Source of the DNA: Neocallimastix lanati (nom. inval.) | Lineage: Eukaryota; Neocallimastigomycota; Neocallimastigomycetes; Neocallimastigales; Neocallimastigaceae | Direction: 5' to 3' | Assembly: GCA_016946835.1 (NCBI GenBank) | Contig: JACVTC010000079.1 | Span: 545,001 to 609,000 of the forward strand | DNA: 64,000 nucleotides | Part shown: positions 1 to 14,138 of the stretch, piece by piece | How positions within the stretch are numbered: position 1 is the first letter of the stretch | Layout of the letters: each line of letters begins with the position of its first letter | The notes under the pieces: model-generated | Database searches by the model: none | The model's input: the letters and a program-made list of their open reading frames with translations, nothing else | What the model was told of the DNA's origin: nothing | Program-made: the position numbers and the translations under genes

Positions 1-2410
1 AAGCATATGTTGACCTTCACCATTTCTTTCACTAAACATAGACATATGTGGGAAAGTTCTAGCAACATCACGTAAAATTTGTTTTTCAAATGGTGATTCT
101 TCCAGTAATAATTGTTCATAAAGTGTATCTAAATCATTATTGTCTGCTCCACTCATAACTTTCCATACTTTACCACGAAGATGATGTGGAATGCCACCTC
201 TTATTTTTTGAAGTACGTATGAAGGAATATCCATAAAGTAGTCTTTAAATTCAGTAATCATTGATTCCCAGAATTCATCTTCACCTTCTGGACCCATATC
301 ATCCTTCATAAATTCTGAAACTGGTTTTGCACTAACACTTCTTGAATTTTGTTGTTTTCGTTCATTATTACTATTTAATCTTTTGTAATTACCATCAAAT
401 TCATGTTCATCATATTCGTTTTTAAGAGTTAATGATTCTGATTCTTCCTTTTGTGAGTCTTCCGTATTACGTGTAAGATCCTCCTTTTCTTGTGGAGGTG
501 ATGGAAGAGCAGTAATTTGATGACTTTCTTCTATTACTTCAGTTTCTTTTTCTTTGTCATCAATTTCTGTTTTAATTTCAGTTCTAATAGGTGAAGCAGC
601 TGGAGTTCTATTTGCAGAATCATCAACAGAAAGTCCTGTTTTTATTGGAGATTTTTCTATTTCAGTAGATTTTTCTTTAGTTTCTGGGTATTCAACTGAA
701 TCATCAACTTCTTTAATTTCTTCATTACCATTAAATTGGAAACTTTTTCTAAGTAAGGAACGATCAGAATCGGGTACACCCATACCTGGTAAATCTTTAA
801 TTAATGAGGCATCCAATGAACTACGCTTTGATAAAAGGGCCTTAATCTTTGGATCTATGTCATCATTATTAAGAGCTGATTGTCTTTTTTGCCTTGGAGA
901 AGATACAGCTTCCTCATCTGTATCATTATGAACCAATCGACTAATTCTATTTCTTAAAGCGATTAATTCAGGAGAATCAATACTTTGTTTTGATTTTTCT
1001 TCAATTTCTTTATGATATGTTGATTCATTTTCTAATAATTAAAATTAAATATAGTGTAGAGATATTATTTTCAAAATATTTAATTCAATTAATTTATTTA
1101 ATATTAATTATTTTATTATTATTAATATTGTTATAATATATATATATATATATATATAAATTTTTAAAAAAAAAAAAAAAAAAAGTAAAAAAATAAATAT
1201 AAGTTTTTATTATAATTTTTATTAGTATAATTAAAAATAATAGTAATATAAAAATTAATTCATAACTATTCATAACTATTAATAATATAAAATATACATA
1301 AATAGATTTAATTATTATATATACCTTTATCATTAATAATGTTTTTTGCTCTTTCTCGAATAGAATCAATATCTGAACTACTACTATCTTCCTCATTATT
1401 ATTTCTTTTCAGATTTTTGGACTCGCGACGATTACGAACTTCTTGAAGTTTTAATTCAATATCTTCCATACGTGAACGGCGACGCTCAGATGAACTTTTA
1501 CTATCAGATTTTGAAATTATACCATTTGCACTTGCTGAAGCCAAAATATCACTAAGTTGTTGACTTCTGGATTGACGACGTCTTTCTCTATCTCTTTCTC
1601 TATTTCTATCACTATCTTTGTCTGAAATATCTGAATTTCTTGTTGATTTTCTTCTAGAAAAACTATCTCTATCTTTTTCATTATCTCTTTCTCTTTCCCT
1701 TTCACGTCTTTCTCTTTCTCTTTCACTTCTTTCTAAAATTTCAGAGTTTCTTGCTGATCTTCTTCTTCCTGTTGATTTACTATCATCATCACTTCTTAAA
1801 CTACTACGGGAAGTCCTTCTTTGTGATGGACTACTACTTTGAGAAGATCTCCTGCTACTATCACTGCTTCTTAATTGAGAACGACTTTCTTTTTTTTCAC
1901 CTTCTTTAATTGGTGATAATAATCCTGAATTTGAAGAACTTAATGGAGAACTAATATTTAAGCTTAATTTATTATCTGAATCTTCATCTAATTTAACTTC
2001 TGCCATGTCATCTTTATTTGTATCAACAACCTTTAATCCAACAAATTAATTATTTAATTTATTTAATTTATACATATTAATATATCTAAAAAGCTTTTTT
2101 TTTTTAAAAAAAATAAAAATAAAAATAAAAATAAAAATATATATTAAAAGAGTAACATAGTCAATTTACTAACAGATTGCATTAATTTTTCTAAAGATAA
2201 AATTTCATTTTCAGTAGTTTCTTGTTTCTCGTCAACACTTTTGTTATCATCTTCTACTTTTGGAAGAGAATCCTTAGATGAAGGTTTTTCCATTACTGAT
2301 GAAGAGATAGAAGGTGAATTAGCAGCAGCACGTTTTGCAGCTAAACGTTCTAATCTTTGTCTTCTACGTTCTAAAAGCTCATCGGTTTTTGATCTTGTTT
2401 CTTCAGTCAT
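1..2410 (-). CDS. TBC-domain Rab GTPase-activating protein (5' complete, 3' end outside window)
   Basis: Exons on the minus strand: 2410-2174, 2030-1325, and 1031 to beyond position 1; the 658 visible codons are phase-consistent. Residues 1-79 are charged and helical. Exon 2 is Ser/Arg/Glu-rich, with RS- and ER-type runs. Exon 3 is largely disordered until about residue 590, where a TBC domain begins with IRGGIPHHLRGKVWKVMSGA. It is followed by ILRDVARTFP, the IxxDxxRT motif that carries the catalytic arginine finger of TBC proteins. The order YEQLL..SPFEKQI..RTFP..GEGQ resembles the RABGAP1/EVI5 group. Known family role: accelerates GTP hydrolysis by Rab GTPases on membranes; the Rab partner cannot be read here. 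The rest of the TBC domain, including the glutamine finger, lies off the left edge. Intron 1 uses a GTTAGT donor; using the nearby GTAAAT instead would break phase. Confidence 0.85.
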
Positions 2411-3050
2411 TTTTAAAATATTTAACTATTCTTAAAAAACAAATTATAATAATTATTTATTCTATATAGCAAGTTTATATCATTAAATAATATTGTTATT
2501 TATTTAATAATAGTCTGACTAAAGTATATATATTAAATATAAAGAAATTTATAATATTATCAAATTTGTTGACCTTATATATACAAAACTATTTTATTAT
2601 TAATATTTTAAATATTTAAAAAAAATTTATAATAAAAAATAATAATTATGTTTATTTATCTTTAAATTTTTGATACAATAATATTTATATAATAAAAAAA
2701 AAAAAAGAAAAGAAAAATGTTAGTTAATAATATTAATAATAATATATTATATTATAAAAAATATATATATATATTTTTTAATTCTTTTGTTTCTTTAAAA
2801 TGCCTATTCGTTATTTTTTTTAAATTATATAAAATTGATATTATTTGACTAAAAAAAAAAATAATTGATTTTCAATTATATAATTTATATTAAATTTTAT
2901 AATTTTTAATTTATTTATTAATTATTGTTAATAATAAATCGAATTTATTGATTATATTTCGATAATTTACAATTAATTTATGAATATTTTAATTTTAATT
3001 TAAAGAAATAATTTTTAAAACTGTTATACAACTTTCAGAAAAAATAATGG

Positions 3051-3096
<46 letters not shown>

Positions 3097-4051
3097 ATTC
3101 TAATATTTATACATTGAGGCAGAAAAAGTTAATAAAAGTTTTTACAATATTTACAAACATTTTTTTATATTTAGAATTCTTAATTTCATTGAATGAAATT
3201 ATATCATTGAATATTATTGTTTGTTTATTTGGTTATTTGTTCATACTTCTTTTTGTTTATATAATTAGTATTTATTATTTCGTTTGAATATATATTATAT
3301 TTATAATTTGTATTTATTATTTATTTACTCAATTAATATTTTTAATTTTAATACTATTACTATTTTTATTTGTTTATCACTTAATAATAAATAGTTAAAA
3401 TACATATACTTTAATAAAATATTATATGAATTACATTTATAATTAGTTTATATTTGCAATTATTATATATTTGTAATTATTTTTTACTTATAATTATTTC
3501 ATTACTTAAATATAATTATTTTTTATAATTTTTATAATTGATTATTTACTACGTAATAATTATTTTTTTAAAAAATTAAAACAGTACTTAATTATTAAAT
3601 GATTTTAAATATATTAATAATTTAATATTAGTTTATACTAAATTAGTATTTACTTTCTTATTAATTTATAATAATAAATAAAAAATGATTATTTATTTAA
3701 TTCAAAATTATGGTATTTGAAAATTTATATAAAAATTTAAAATAGTTTTTATTTTAAAATTTTTTTTTAAAAAATTTATTCCAAAAAGAATAGTATTAAT
3801 TTATTATATTTTTAAATTAAAATTTATTTTGCAAAATCATTTTATTTACATTATATTTAAATAAATAAATAAAGATTTTTCATATTTAAAGAATGGAAAA
3901 AAATATATATATTTCATATAAAAAAAAAAAAATCTATTTATATAAATAGATGAATAAATTATTATATAATAAATCTATATGTTAAGAGATAAATAAATGC
4001 TCGATAATTGATTTTATAATAAAATGTAATATATTAAATGATTAATTAATA

Positions 4052-4120
4052 TTTTAAAACTATAACCGTATTTATTATATATAATTATGAAATATAATAA
4101 ATACAGTTGTGTCGTTAAAT
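4052..4120. repeat. Imperfect palindrome, ~30-nt arms
   Basis: The inner arms 4064-4080 and 4092-4108 are reverse complements over 17 nt with one mismatch, around an 11-nt loop. The similarity continues outward more weakly (TTTAAAACTATAACCG against TTTAACGACACAACTG), giving arms of about 30 nt. It could be a small foldback or MITE remnant. Confidence 0.5.
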
Positions 4121-4171
4121 TAAAAAATTTTGAATAATATTTTATTAAATTTTTCAATTTTATAAATTGAA

Positions 4172-4216
4172 ACTAGTGTACTGTAATATATTATATTAAT
4201 ATATTACTATACTAGT
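4172..4216. repeat. Palindrome bounded by ACTAGT
   Basis: The left arm starts ACTAGTGTACTGTAATATAT and the right arm ends ATATTACTATACTAGT. They are reverse complements except for a 2-nt indel and one mismatch. It lies 50-60 bp from the previous palindrome, so both may belong to one decayed foldback element. Confidence 0.5.
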
Positions 4217-4828
4217 AAATTTTTGTATTTTTGGTTGTATCCAAAATTAATCATCATTTTTCAATACATTTAATAATACATACTTTAATATATTATTTTA
4301 TACTGTTTTATATTATAAAATTAAATAAGTATTTAATAAAAATAAAATATAAAAAAAAACTAAAAAAAAAGCAATAATATAATACTGTTTTATATATATT
4401 TTGTTTATTTATTTTTTAGTGTTAATTAAATATAGAATAATTATATATATTATAATATAAAATAAAGAATCTTTTTTGATATATAATATATATAATAATA
4501 TAATATATGATATTTATTAAATATAATCAACACAATTTTATTTCCTTTTTTGTTCTGAATGCTACATATTAAATAATAAATAATTAAATTAATTTATTTA
4601 TTTAATTTTATTTTATATCATCATGTTAAAAAAATCCTGTTGGTAATATATGTAATAAATACATTGTATAAACATATTCTATTTAATTTCAATTACACAT
4701 GAAATTTTGAAAAATAATAAATTATTTAAATTTATAGAAATTAAGAATATTATATTTTCAATAATATGCTAGTATTTTATTAATATAATCCTTAAACATA
4801 TTTTATTAAAATATTAATCAATTTATTC

Positions 4829-5533
4829 ATTTATTATTAATTATTATTTATTATTATTATTTATGTATTATTTATTATTTATTATTTATTATTTATTATT
4901 TATTATTTATTATTTATTATTTATTATTTATTATTTATTATTTATTATTTATTATTTATTATTTATTATTTATTATTTATTATTTATTATTTATTATTTA
5001 TTATTTATTATTCAATTATTTATTATTATTTATTATTTATTATTTATTATTATTATTTATTATTATTTATTATTATTTATTATTATTTATTATTATTTAT
5101 TATTATTTATTATTTATTATTATTATTTATGTATTATTTATTATTTATTATTTATTATTTATTATTTATTATTTATTATTTATTATTATTTATTATTTAT
5201 TATTTATTATTTATTATTTATTATTTATTATTTATTATTTATTATTATTTATTATTTATTATTAATTATTATTTATTATTATTATTTATGTATTATTTAT
5301 TATTTATTATTTATTATTTATTATTTATTATTTATTATTATTTATTATTTATTATTGATTATTTATTATTTATTATTTATTATTTATTATTTATTATTTA
5401 TTATTTATTATTGATTATTGATTATTGATTATTGATTATTGATTATTGATTATTTATTATTTATTATTTATTATTTATTATTTATTATTTATTATTTAAT
5501 ATGATTTATTTATTTATTATTTATTATTTATTA
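4829..5533. repeat. 7-bp satellite (TTATTTA)n with variant blocks
   Basis: About 0.7 kb of nearly pure 7-bp units (ATTATTT). It is interrupted by blocks of ATT and ATTATT phase slips, by two near-identical segments that start TTATGTATTATTTATT (near 5128 and 5287), and by a run of GATTATT units near 5412-5450. Because 7 is not a multiple of 3, all frames encode a repeating Tyr/Leu/Phe/Ile string; long open frames here are artefacts. Confidence 0.9.
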
Positions 5534-7313
5534 TTGTGAAATTGTACTTATTAGCAAAAAAGCTGGTGCGAATATATTATTTTATAGCATATAAATCACA
5601 ATTATTATATCAAGTATAGTATTTAATTTAAAATAATAAAAATAAATTCTATTTATATAATAATGTTATTATTTAAAACACTAATATTTTTTTATTTGTA
5701 AATAATTTAATATTAAATAATAAATAATCATTTAAATGAAATAAATCAAGTTTCATGTCGAATAAAGCTTTATAAAAACTTGTAATAAAAGTAGTTTAAT
5801 AACAATAGATGATAAATAACTTTTTAATAAACTTTCTATATTTATCTTTATATTTTGATTATATTTTATATTGATATATATAAAAAAGAAATAATTATCA
5901 ATTTAATTGAATATATATTTAGTATTTTATTTTGTATTATACAATTCGTTAAATTTTAACTTTTTTTTTTTATTTAAAATTTAAATAACATAAAAATTAG
6001 TGATTTTATTCTTTTTTAAAAAAAATAGTATATATTATAAATATTAAAAGAATTTAAAATAACAACAATAATAATAAATAATAATAATAATAATAGTAAT
6101 AATAATAATAGTAATAATAAATTTTAAAATATTATATTTAAAAATTAATTTTAATAATTCTTTTTTAAAGTATTTATAAATATTACTAGTGTTTAATAAT
6201 CCTTCATTTGGTTATAACTCTAAAATATTACTGTTAAAATTTTATTTATTGGGAATTTTTTTCTTATTAAATAAATATATTTTAAAAATTTATACTATAA
6301 AAAAAATGTCAATTTTCTTATTTTTATTAAATGAAATAATATATATATATATATATATACATTTTTTTTTTCAAGCCTTGTTTAATATATATCTAAATTT
6401 AAATTATATATTATTTTTAAAGTTGAAGTAATTGTATAATTATTAATATAATCAACAGTAATTACTAAAAGAACTTAAAAAGGTTATTATTATTTTCATA
6501 TTATTAGCTTTTTATTTATTACTAATGAAGTTATATAGAGTAAAAACGATTTAAAATAAATAAATTCAAGATAATTAATACTTTCTGTAGTGAATATACA
6601 ATATAAAAAAAAAAAAAATTATTTGGATTATTTAGATTTTTAAATTTCAACCTAATATTTGAATAATAGTATTAAAAAATCAAATGTATTTTATACAAAT
6701 ATAAATTTCATATTACTATATAATTACATTTTAAATAATATTTATTATTATTTTGAATTATTTGGCACTATTTTATTTAATTTTTATTTTTATAAATGAA
6801 TTACTCATTTATAAAAATAATATCATTATTCATCAATAATTAATATTAAATTTTTATTATTATATTTATTCTTTTTTTATTATAAATTTCTATTTATATA
6901 AAATTATATTATATGAAATTACATATAATAAATAATTATAAATTTTTTTTTATAATTTAATTATGTATAAATTTATAAAAAAATTTTTTAATTAATAAAT
7001 TAATGCTATTTCTTCCATTAAATTTTATAAGAATAATTAAAGTCATAAAATTTTTGTAGCACAATTATAAAAAAAAAAAAAGAAAAATTTAATACTGAAG
7101 GTTTAATAGAAATTTTTAAAAACTCTAAATATTAATATTATTTTTATAATTTATTACAGATTTGAACGAAACGTCTGACATTTGTTTTATTTATAGAAAA
7201 ATTGATGTTATAAAAATGAGAAATAGATAAGAAAATTTATATTTAAATTATTTTTATTCAAAAAGTTAATAATTATATTTGTGAGTGTCAATAACATTGT
7301 TGATTCTATATAC

Positions 7314-7347
<34 letters not shown>

Positions 7348-7578
7348 AAATTATAATATATTAATATGTAAAAATAATATATCAAAACTATGTAATATTA
7401 TTATTATAATATTATTAATACTTTTTATACATATTTCAATATCAAAATGATTTTTGTCAAATATTAAATAACAATCAAGAATAAATTTAATAAAATACAT
7501 ATTTATTTAATTATTCTCAAAAAGTATTTTTTTTTATTGTTATTAAAATAAAAAATATAATATATAATTATTGTTATT

Positions 7579-7616
<38 letters not shown>

Positions 7617-7784
7617 AATATTTTGAATTAATTGTTTTGTTCATAAAATTTTATTCATTTCAGATTTATTATACATAAAATTCTATTTTATACTTTTATT
7701 TTTTATATTATTCTATTCTATTTTATTTTATTTTTTATTATTTTTTTTTTATTTTAAAAAAAATAATAATTTTGAAGTTCAAAT

Positions 7785-9203
7785 ATGAAAAAAAAAACAA
7801 CTGATTCCACTAAAAAAAAAGGTAAAAAGAAAAAAGAGGTAAAAGAAGCTCCACCATGGGGTGATCCTGATTGTAAATCACTTGTTTATCATCCAGTAAC
7901 AGGTAAACCTTTAAATCCATTTCCTAACTTAAGAGAACAAGAATCTATTATACCTTTTTTTATAGAGCAAGTACAACAAAAAAGACAAGAATTAGAATTA
8001 AAAAAGAAAAAAGAACAAGCAGGAGTTTTAAATAGAAATATTAATATATCATCATTTTATGCAATTAAAGAAGAAGGTGAAGGAAAAATGGGTGATATTA
8101 ATTCTACACCTAAATCAATTATAGATTTGCATAGATTTGAATGGATGAAGAGAGAATCATGGATTCGATGTCGGCTTCGTCAAAAAGCTTGGTCATATAA
8201 TGATATGCTATTGAATGTTCAATGTAGTTGGACGCTTCTTCGTTTGAAATTAGAAATTAAAAAACATCTATTTGAAGGATCACTCTTACCCGATAATATT
8301 ATAATTTATAAAAATGATTTATCACTAACAGATAATAATTCTGAAGAAGATAATGAAAATGATAATGATAATAAAAATAATAATACTTTAAGTAATAATG
8401 ATAGCAATAATAATAATAATTATGGTACAAACAGTACTATGATGTCTAATGCTTCATATTCTCAAGGATTAAAAGCAATGAATACAAATGAAAACAATAA
8501 TAGAAGTTTGAGTACAAGTCCAAGTTTTGCTATTAATGGTATGGTAAAATCAAATAATGGAAGTATAATTAATACTAAAAGTAATAATGGAAGTAACATA
8601 TTTAATAATGATAATAATAATAATAATAATAATAGTAGTAGTGTTACTAATAATACAAATTTAACTTCTAAAAATTCAAAACCATCCTCTGAATTGGAAA
8701 ATAATAATAATGATAATAGTAATGATGAACCTTTATTTTTTTCAAAAAATCAAGAATGTAATGAACCACTCTATAAGCTTTTCCCAAGAATTTATAAATT
8801 GAAATCTATTGGAAATATGATACCATTTGAGGAGGGTTATACTCGATGTGATGACAATGAATATCCTGTATTAGTAATAGGACAACGACCTATTCCTATT
8901 TATGAACCTCCAGCTCCTTCTCCTCCAACACCAGCTATAACAAACGAGGTTAAAAAAAAGAAGAAAGAAGAGGAAGGAGCAGAAACAAACTCAGAAGAAA
9001 AAAACAATGTTACCGAGACTAATAAGGTAACAGAATTATTCCCTGGAGAATATAAATATTCAAACGATCCAAATGATGATGAAATTTTAGAAATGAAAGA
9101 TGAAAATGTAGAAATTTATAAAGAACCCTCTCAAATATTGAAAAATCCTGATCAATATCTTTATATTTTCTTTGATGTTAACGTACCGACGGTTCCTATT
9201 TAA
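7785..9203 (+). CDS. Uncharacterised 472-residue protein, Lys-rich N terminus, Asn-rich insert
   Basis: A single open exon from an ATG just after a T-rich leader to TAA. I do not recognise the family. Residues 1-20 are very Lys-rich. Residues ~20-170 look folded (APPWGDPDC, YHPVTGKPLNPFP, FEWMKRESWIRCRLRQKAWSY). A segment around TLLRLKLEIKKHLFEGSLLP could be a ubiquitin-like strand-helix pattern, but this is a weak impression. Residues ~180-310 are an Asn/Ser-rich low-complexity insert. A second conserved-looking block follows (LYKLFPRIYKLKSIG, PVLVIGQRPIPIYEPPAPSP), then an acidic tail. Codon use is strongly A/T at third positions, like its neighbours. Flagellated fungi carry many lineage-restricted axonemal proteins and this could be one, but nothing in the sequence proves it. 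Confidence 0.75.
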   Translation: MKKKTTDSTKKKGKKKKEVKEAPPWGDPDCKSLVYHPVTGKPLNPFPNLREQESIIPFFIEQVQQKRQELELKKKKEQAGVLNRNINISSFYAIKEEGEGKMGDINSTPKSIIDLHRFEWMKRESWIRCRLRQKAWSYNDMLLNVQCSWTLLRLKLEIKKHLFEGSLLPDNIIIYKNDLSLTDNNSEEDNENDNDNKNNNTLSNNDSNNNNNYGTNSTMMSNASYSQGLKAMNTNENNNRSLSTSPSFAINGMVKSNNGSIINTKSNNGSNIFNNDNNNNNNNSSSVTNNTNLTSKNSKPSSELENNNNDNSNDEPLFFSKNQECNEPLYKLFPRIYKLKSIGNMIPFEEGYTRCDDNEYPVLVIGQRPIPIYEPPAPSPPTPAITNEVKKKKKEEEGAETNSEEKNNVTETNKVTELFPGEYKYSNDPNDDEILEMKDENVEIYKEPSQILKNPDQYLYIFFDVNVPTVPI

Positions 9204-9463
9204 ATTATAATTATAATAATAACTATAGTATTAACTAACAACATCATAACTAACAATATAAATTCCCTCTCCCAAAAAAAAAAAAAAAAAAGCAGTCATT
9301 AAGAACATCCTATATAACTAATAACATAAATCATAATAATAATAACCAATACAAAAAAAAAAAATAACGAAAAATAAAAAAAGTTTACCAATAATAATAA
9401 TTAATATAATTTAAATTTAAATTTAAATTATTTAAAAGAAATAGAAATAGTTATAATTTTTGA

Positions 9464-9494
<31 letters not shown>

Positions 9495-9844
9495 ATATTA
9501 ATTAAACAGATAAATGAATATAATACAAATTATATATAAAAATTAATATATACATTTATATATTTTAGTTAATAATCTTTATACATTATTATTATTATTA
9601 TTTTTTTTTTTTTTTTTTTTTTTTTTTATGCCTTTAATATTTTTAAATTCAGGTATATTTTTATTTTTTAATTGTTAAAATTTTATATTTTATTTATTTA
9701 TTTATTTTTTTTTATTTTTTATTTTTTTATTATTATTAATAATATTATTATGTTATTTTATTTTATTTTTATGAAAGATATTTTTTTTGTATATTTATAC
9801 ATTAATAGGTTAACCTTTGAATTGTACTGCTTTATTGTTGCTTT

Positions 9845-9879
<35 letters not shown>

Positions 9880-9927
9880 TAAATTAAATAAATAGTTTTG
9901 TGATAATTATCAATTTGACAAATTAAC

Positions 9928-9980
<53 letters not shown>

Positions 9981-10074
9981 TTATTTATTTATTTATTTTG
10001 ATTTTGATTTTTTTATTATTTTTTATTATTTTTTATTTTGATTTATTGATTTTTGATTATAATTGATCTCCATT
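9204..10074. other. Convergent intergenic region with T-runs
   Basis: 3' ends of two convergent genes. It holds a (AAAT)n run near 9466-9496 and several long T tracts (near 9601-9627, 9850-9877 and 9932-9979). No coding or RNA signal seen. Confidence 0.6.
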
Positions 10075-10326
10075 TTACTTTTGTTGTTGATTATCTTGTC
10101 CTTGGTTAAAGTCCTTAATATTGGTAGTTTCTATTGGAGTTCCAATAAAGTTAATTTGATTAATGACTGTTGTTTCTTCATCTTCTAAGTTACTTTCAAC
10201 GAAAAGACTTTTACAAATGTTATAAAATTTTAATTATAAATGAATATAAATAAAAAATGTATTATATTTATTAATTATTATTATTATTTTAATTAAACCA
10301 ATTAAATAATATAATTCATAAATATC

Positions 10327-10375
<49 letters not shown>

Positions 10376-10575
10376 TTTTGTTTTGTTTTATAAATACAAA
10401 CTTACACAATACTAGTAACAAATTGGTAACGAACAAATTTTAAATTTGTAACATTAGATGGTTCAAAGTCCTTTTCAGTTAATTCAAGAACTTCAGTTTC
10501 TTTTGAATCTTCAGCTTCATCAAAATCAAGAGTCTTTAAATTAATAAAAGTCTTTACGGTTCTTGGACCCTTATC

Positions 10576-10620
<45 letters not shown>

Positions 10621-11357
10621 GATGATGATGATGATGATTAATTAGTTATTGTATTTATAGTTATTTAATATAATTTTGAAATTAAAAATTAAATATTATT
10701 TTAATTTATTTATTTTAAGATTTATATATTTTTCATTTCACATTTTATGATATTACCTTTTGGAGCAGTGAATTTTATAGAATGTAATTTTACAGCACAT
10801 GAAAATGGAATAACAATAATAAGTTGTTCATCAGCTTCAGATTCTAAATAGGAATTATCATTCTTTAAAATATTCATAACGTCATGGTCGGTTGCTTGAT
10901 TTAAAGCATGAACTTGAGTTTTATCAATGAAATCACCTAAATCAGACTTGTTTTAATTTCAATGTAAATAAATATATATATATATATATATATATTTTAT
11001 CAATATAGATATGAATACATAATGAATTAATTTTTTAATTTTTTTTTTTTTTTTTGTTATATATAATTAATTTTACTTACATGGCCTGGTACATGGTAGG
11101 CAGTTTCAACAGCTTCACCTTGATATTGTTTAACAGTGTCTTCTAATTTGGTTGGATTAGCACCTCTCATTTCAGCAACTTTAGCACCAGCACGATAGAA
11201 CTATTAAAATAAAATAAAATTAGAATTAAAAAATTAAAATATATTTAAAAATTGAATTTTATGTATTTAAATTTTACTTGGAAAGTTGGCATAGCTGTGA
11301 TAGAACATCCTTGTGCAACATCCTTTTAATAAATTAAATTAAATATATCAATGAGAA

Positions 11358-11392
<35 letters not shown>

Positions 11393-11546
11393 ATTGCAAT
11401 TTAATAAAATTTAATAAATGATTATTAAATTATAGTAACATACTTTAGCTTGGTCAACATCAATCTTGGTAAAAAGAACATGTCTTTTTAAATCGTTTAG
11501 ATATTAGTTATTTATATTTTAATACGTAAAATTTGATAATAATAAT

Positions 11547-11591
<45 letters not shown>

Positions 11592-12139
11592 AAAAACAAT
11601 TAAATAAAATAAAATATACCTATATTTTAAACTGAGTTGATTATAAAAAGGTGCAATTTGTTTGCATGGTCCACACCCTAATTTAATATAAATTTAGATT
11701 ATAAGATATACATAATAATTTTTAGACTGTTATTACTTAAAATAGATCTTAGTTTTTTTTTTTTTTTTTTTTTTTTAATTTTGATATCTATATATTGATT
11801 CAATAATATAAATTTTAGATTTAATTAAATATAAAAAGTGCAATATTATTTACAAGTAGCAAAGAAATCAACAACAACCTATTTATATATATTTCAATAA
11901 TTTATTATATAATAATAATGGTATACATAAAAAGTATAAATTGATATATAATACATTAATTCCAAAGCATAATATTTAAATTTGAATTTTAAATTTTAAT
12001 TTAATTAAATTTATTTATTTATATATAAGTATACTCATAGTAATAAATATTGCATATGTACCAATTTCTTTTTATCAGCATTGATAACTTTTTGTTTGAA
12101 TTCGGTGGCATTAGAAATATGAACAATTGGACCTTCCAT
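10075..12139 (-). CDS. TXNL1: Thioredoxin-like protein 1 (thioredoxin + PITH domain)
   Basis: Nine exons on the minus strand: 12139-12062, 11878-11854, 11677-11620, 11483-11444, 11322-11278, 11200-11081, 10946-10757, 10574-10406, 10207-10075. Phases join without error to 285 residues, close to the usual ~289. Residues 1-110 are a thioredoxin fold with the active site ATWCGPCKQIAPF (Cys36, Cys39), which an intron splits just before Trp35, and the cis-Pro loop AMPTFQ. Residues ~122-285 are a PITH domain (HSIKFTAPKDKGPRTVKTF, VTNLKFVRYQFVTSIVSLFVE). In other organisms TXNL1 is a redox-active protein bound to the 26S proteasome regulatory particle. The ATG follows directly after TTTACAG, which could be an acceptor of a 5' UTR intron. 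It is divergent with the Ssu72 gene. Confidence 0.93.
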
Positions 12140-12881
12140 CTGTAAAATTTATATATATATATATATATTATAAATTAAAAATAAATAAATTTAATTAGTA
12201 ATTTAATTTTATCCAAATTACATTATAATTACTTGTATATATTACCTTTTATTTTATATATATATTACCTTTTATTTTATATTTAAATTTAAAACTTCTT
12301 TAAAACAAAAGTCGTATTTAAATTATTTTTTATAAATGAATTTTAGTTTATATTATAAAAAAAAATATAAATATATATATATATAAACAAATAATTTTTT
12401 TATATTAATTATTATTAGCAGTTGTTAGTTTTTATTAAAATTATAATTAATATAAAAATATTAACAATATTAAAATTTATTAATTGTAAAAATTAATAAT
12501 AAAAATTCTGTCGATTCTAACCTATAATATAAAATTAAAAAATATATATATATATTTAAGAATATTTTATAAAATATTTTTAGACAATTTAATTTTAACA
12601 TGGTTCTTCTAGAATAAAATAAATTATAAAAAATAACAATTAAAAAAAAAAAAAAAATTAAATAAATATTTAATTTTTTATATGAATAAAATAGATTATT
12701 TAAACATAATTATTAAAAAAGAGTATTAAATAATCTTTTTTTTATTGTTAAATACTCATATTTTTTTTTTAATATCATATTTATTCTTATGGAAAATTTC
12801 AGATTTTTATAATTAATTCTTTTAGTATAATATTAATAATTTATCGTATTTTCTTGTCTTTTAAAATATTATTAATAAAAA
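12140..12881. promoter_or_regulatory. Divergent intergenic region between TXNL1 and SSU72
   Basis: 742 bp separate the two start codons, so both promoters must lie here. The sequence is almost pure A/T, with a near-direct duplication TATTACCTTTTATTTTATAT at about 12240-12280 (two copies). No conserved box can be named. Confidence 0.45.

Positions 12882-14138
<1,257 letters not shown>

Larger units (their letters stand above)
2411..7784. other. Long AT-rich intergenic stretch
   Basis: Between the Rab GAP start and the next gene I see no coding pattern on either strand: stops in all frames apart from repeat-driven frames, and no recognisable protein or RNA. It contains homopolymer runs (for example A-run near 7313-7343, T-run near 7580-7614), two palindromes near 4.05-4.22 kb and a 7-bp satellite near 4.83-5.53 kb, listed separately. 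Confidence 0.7.

Noticed and set aside
1618-1842. Open frames antisense or out of frame within the Ser/Arg/Glu-rich exon of the Rab GAP
   Set aside because: The simple codon repeats keep several frames open; the sense frame joins in phase to a TBC domain.
4863-5428. Two long open frames rich in Tyr, Leu and Ile
   Set aside because: They lie entirely in the 7-bp satellite; every frame of a stop-free heptamer repeat stays open.
6189-6431. 80-codon Leu/Ile/Phe-rich open frame
   Set aside because: Resembles chance hydrophobic translation of T-rich DNA; no start context and no recognisable motif.
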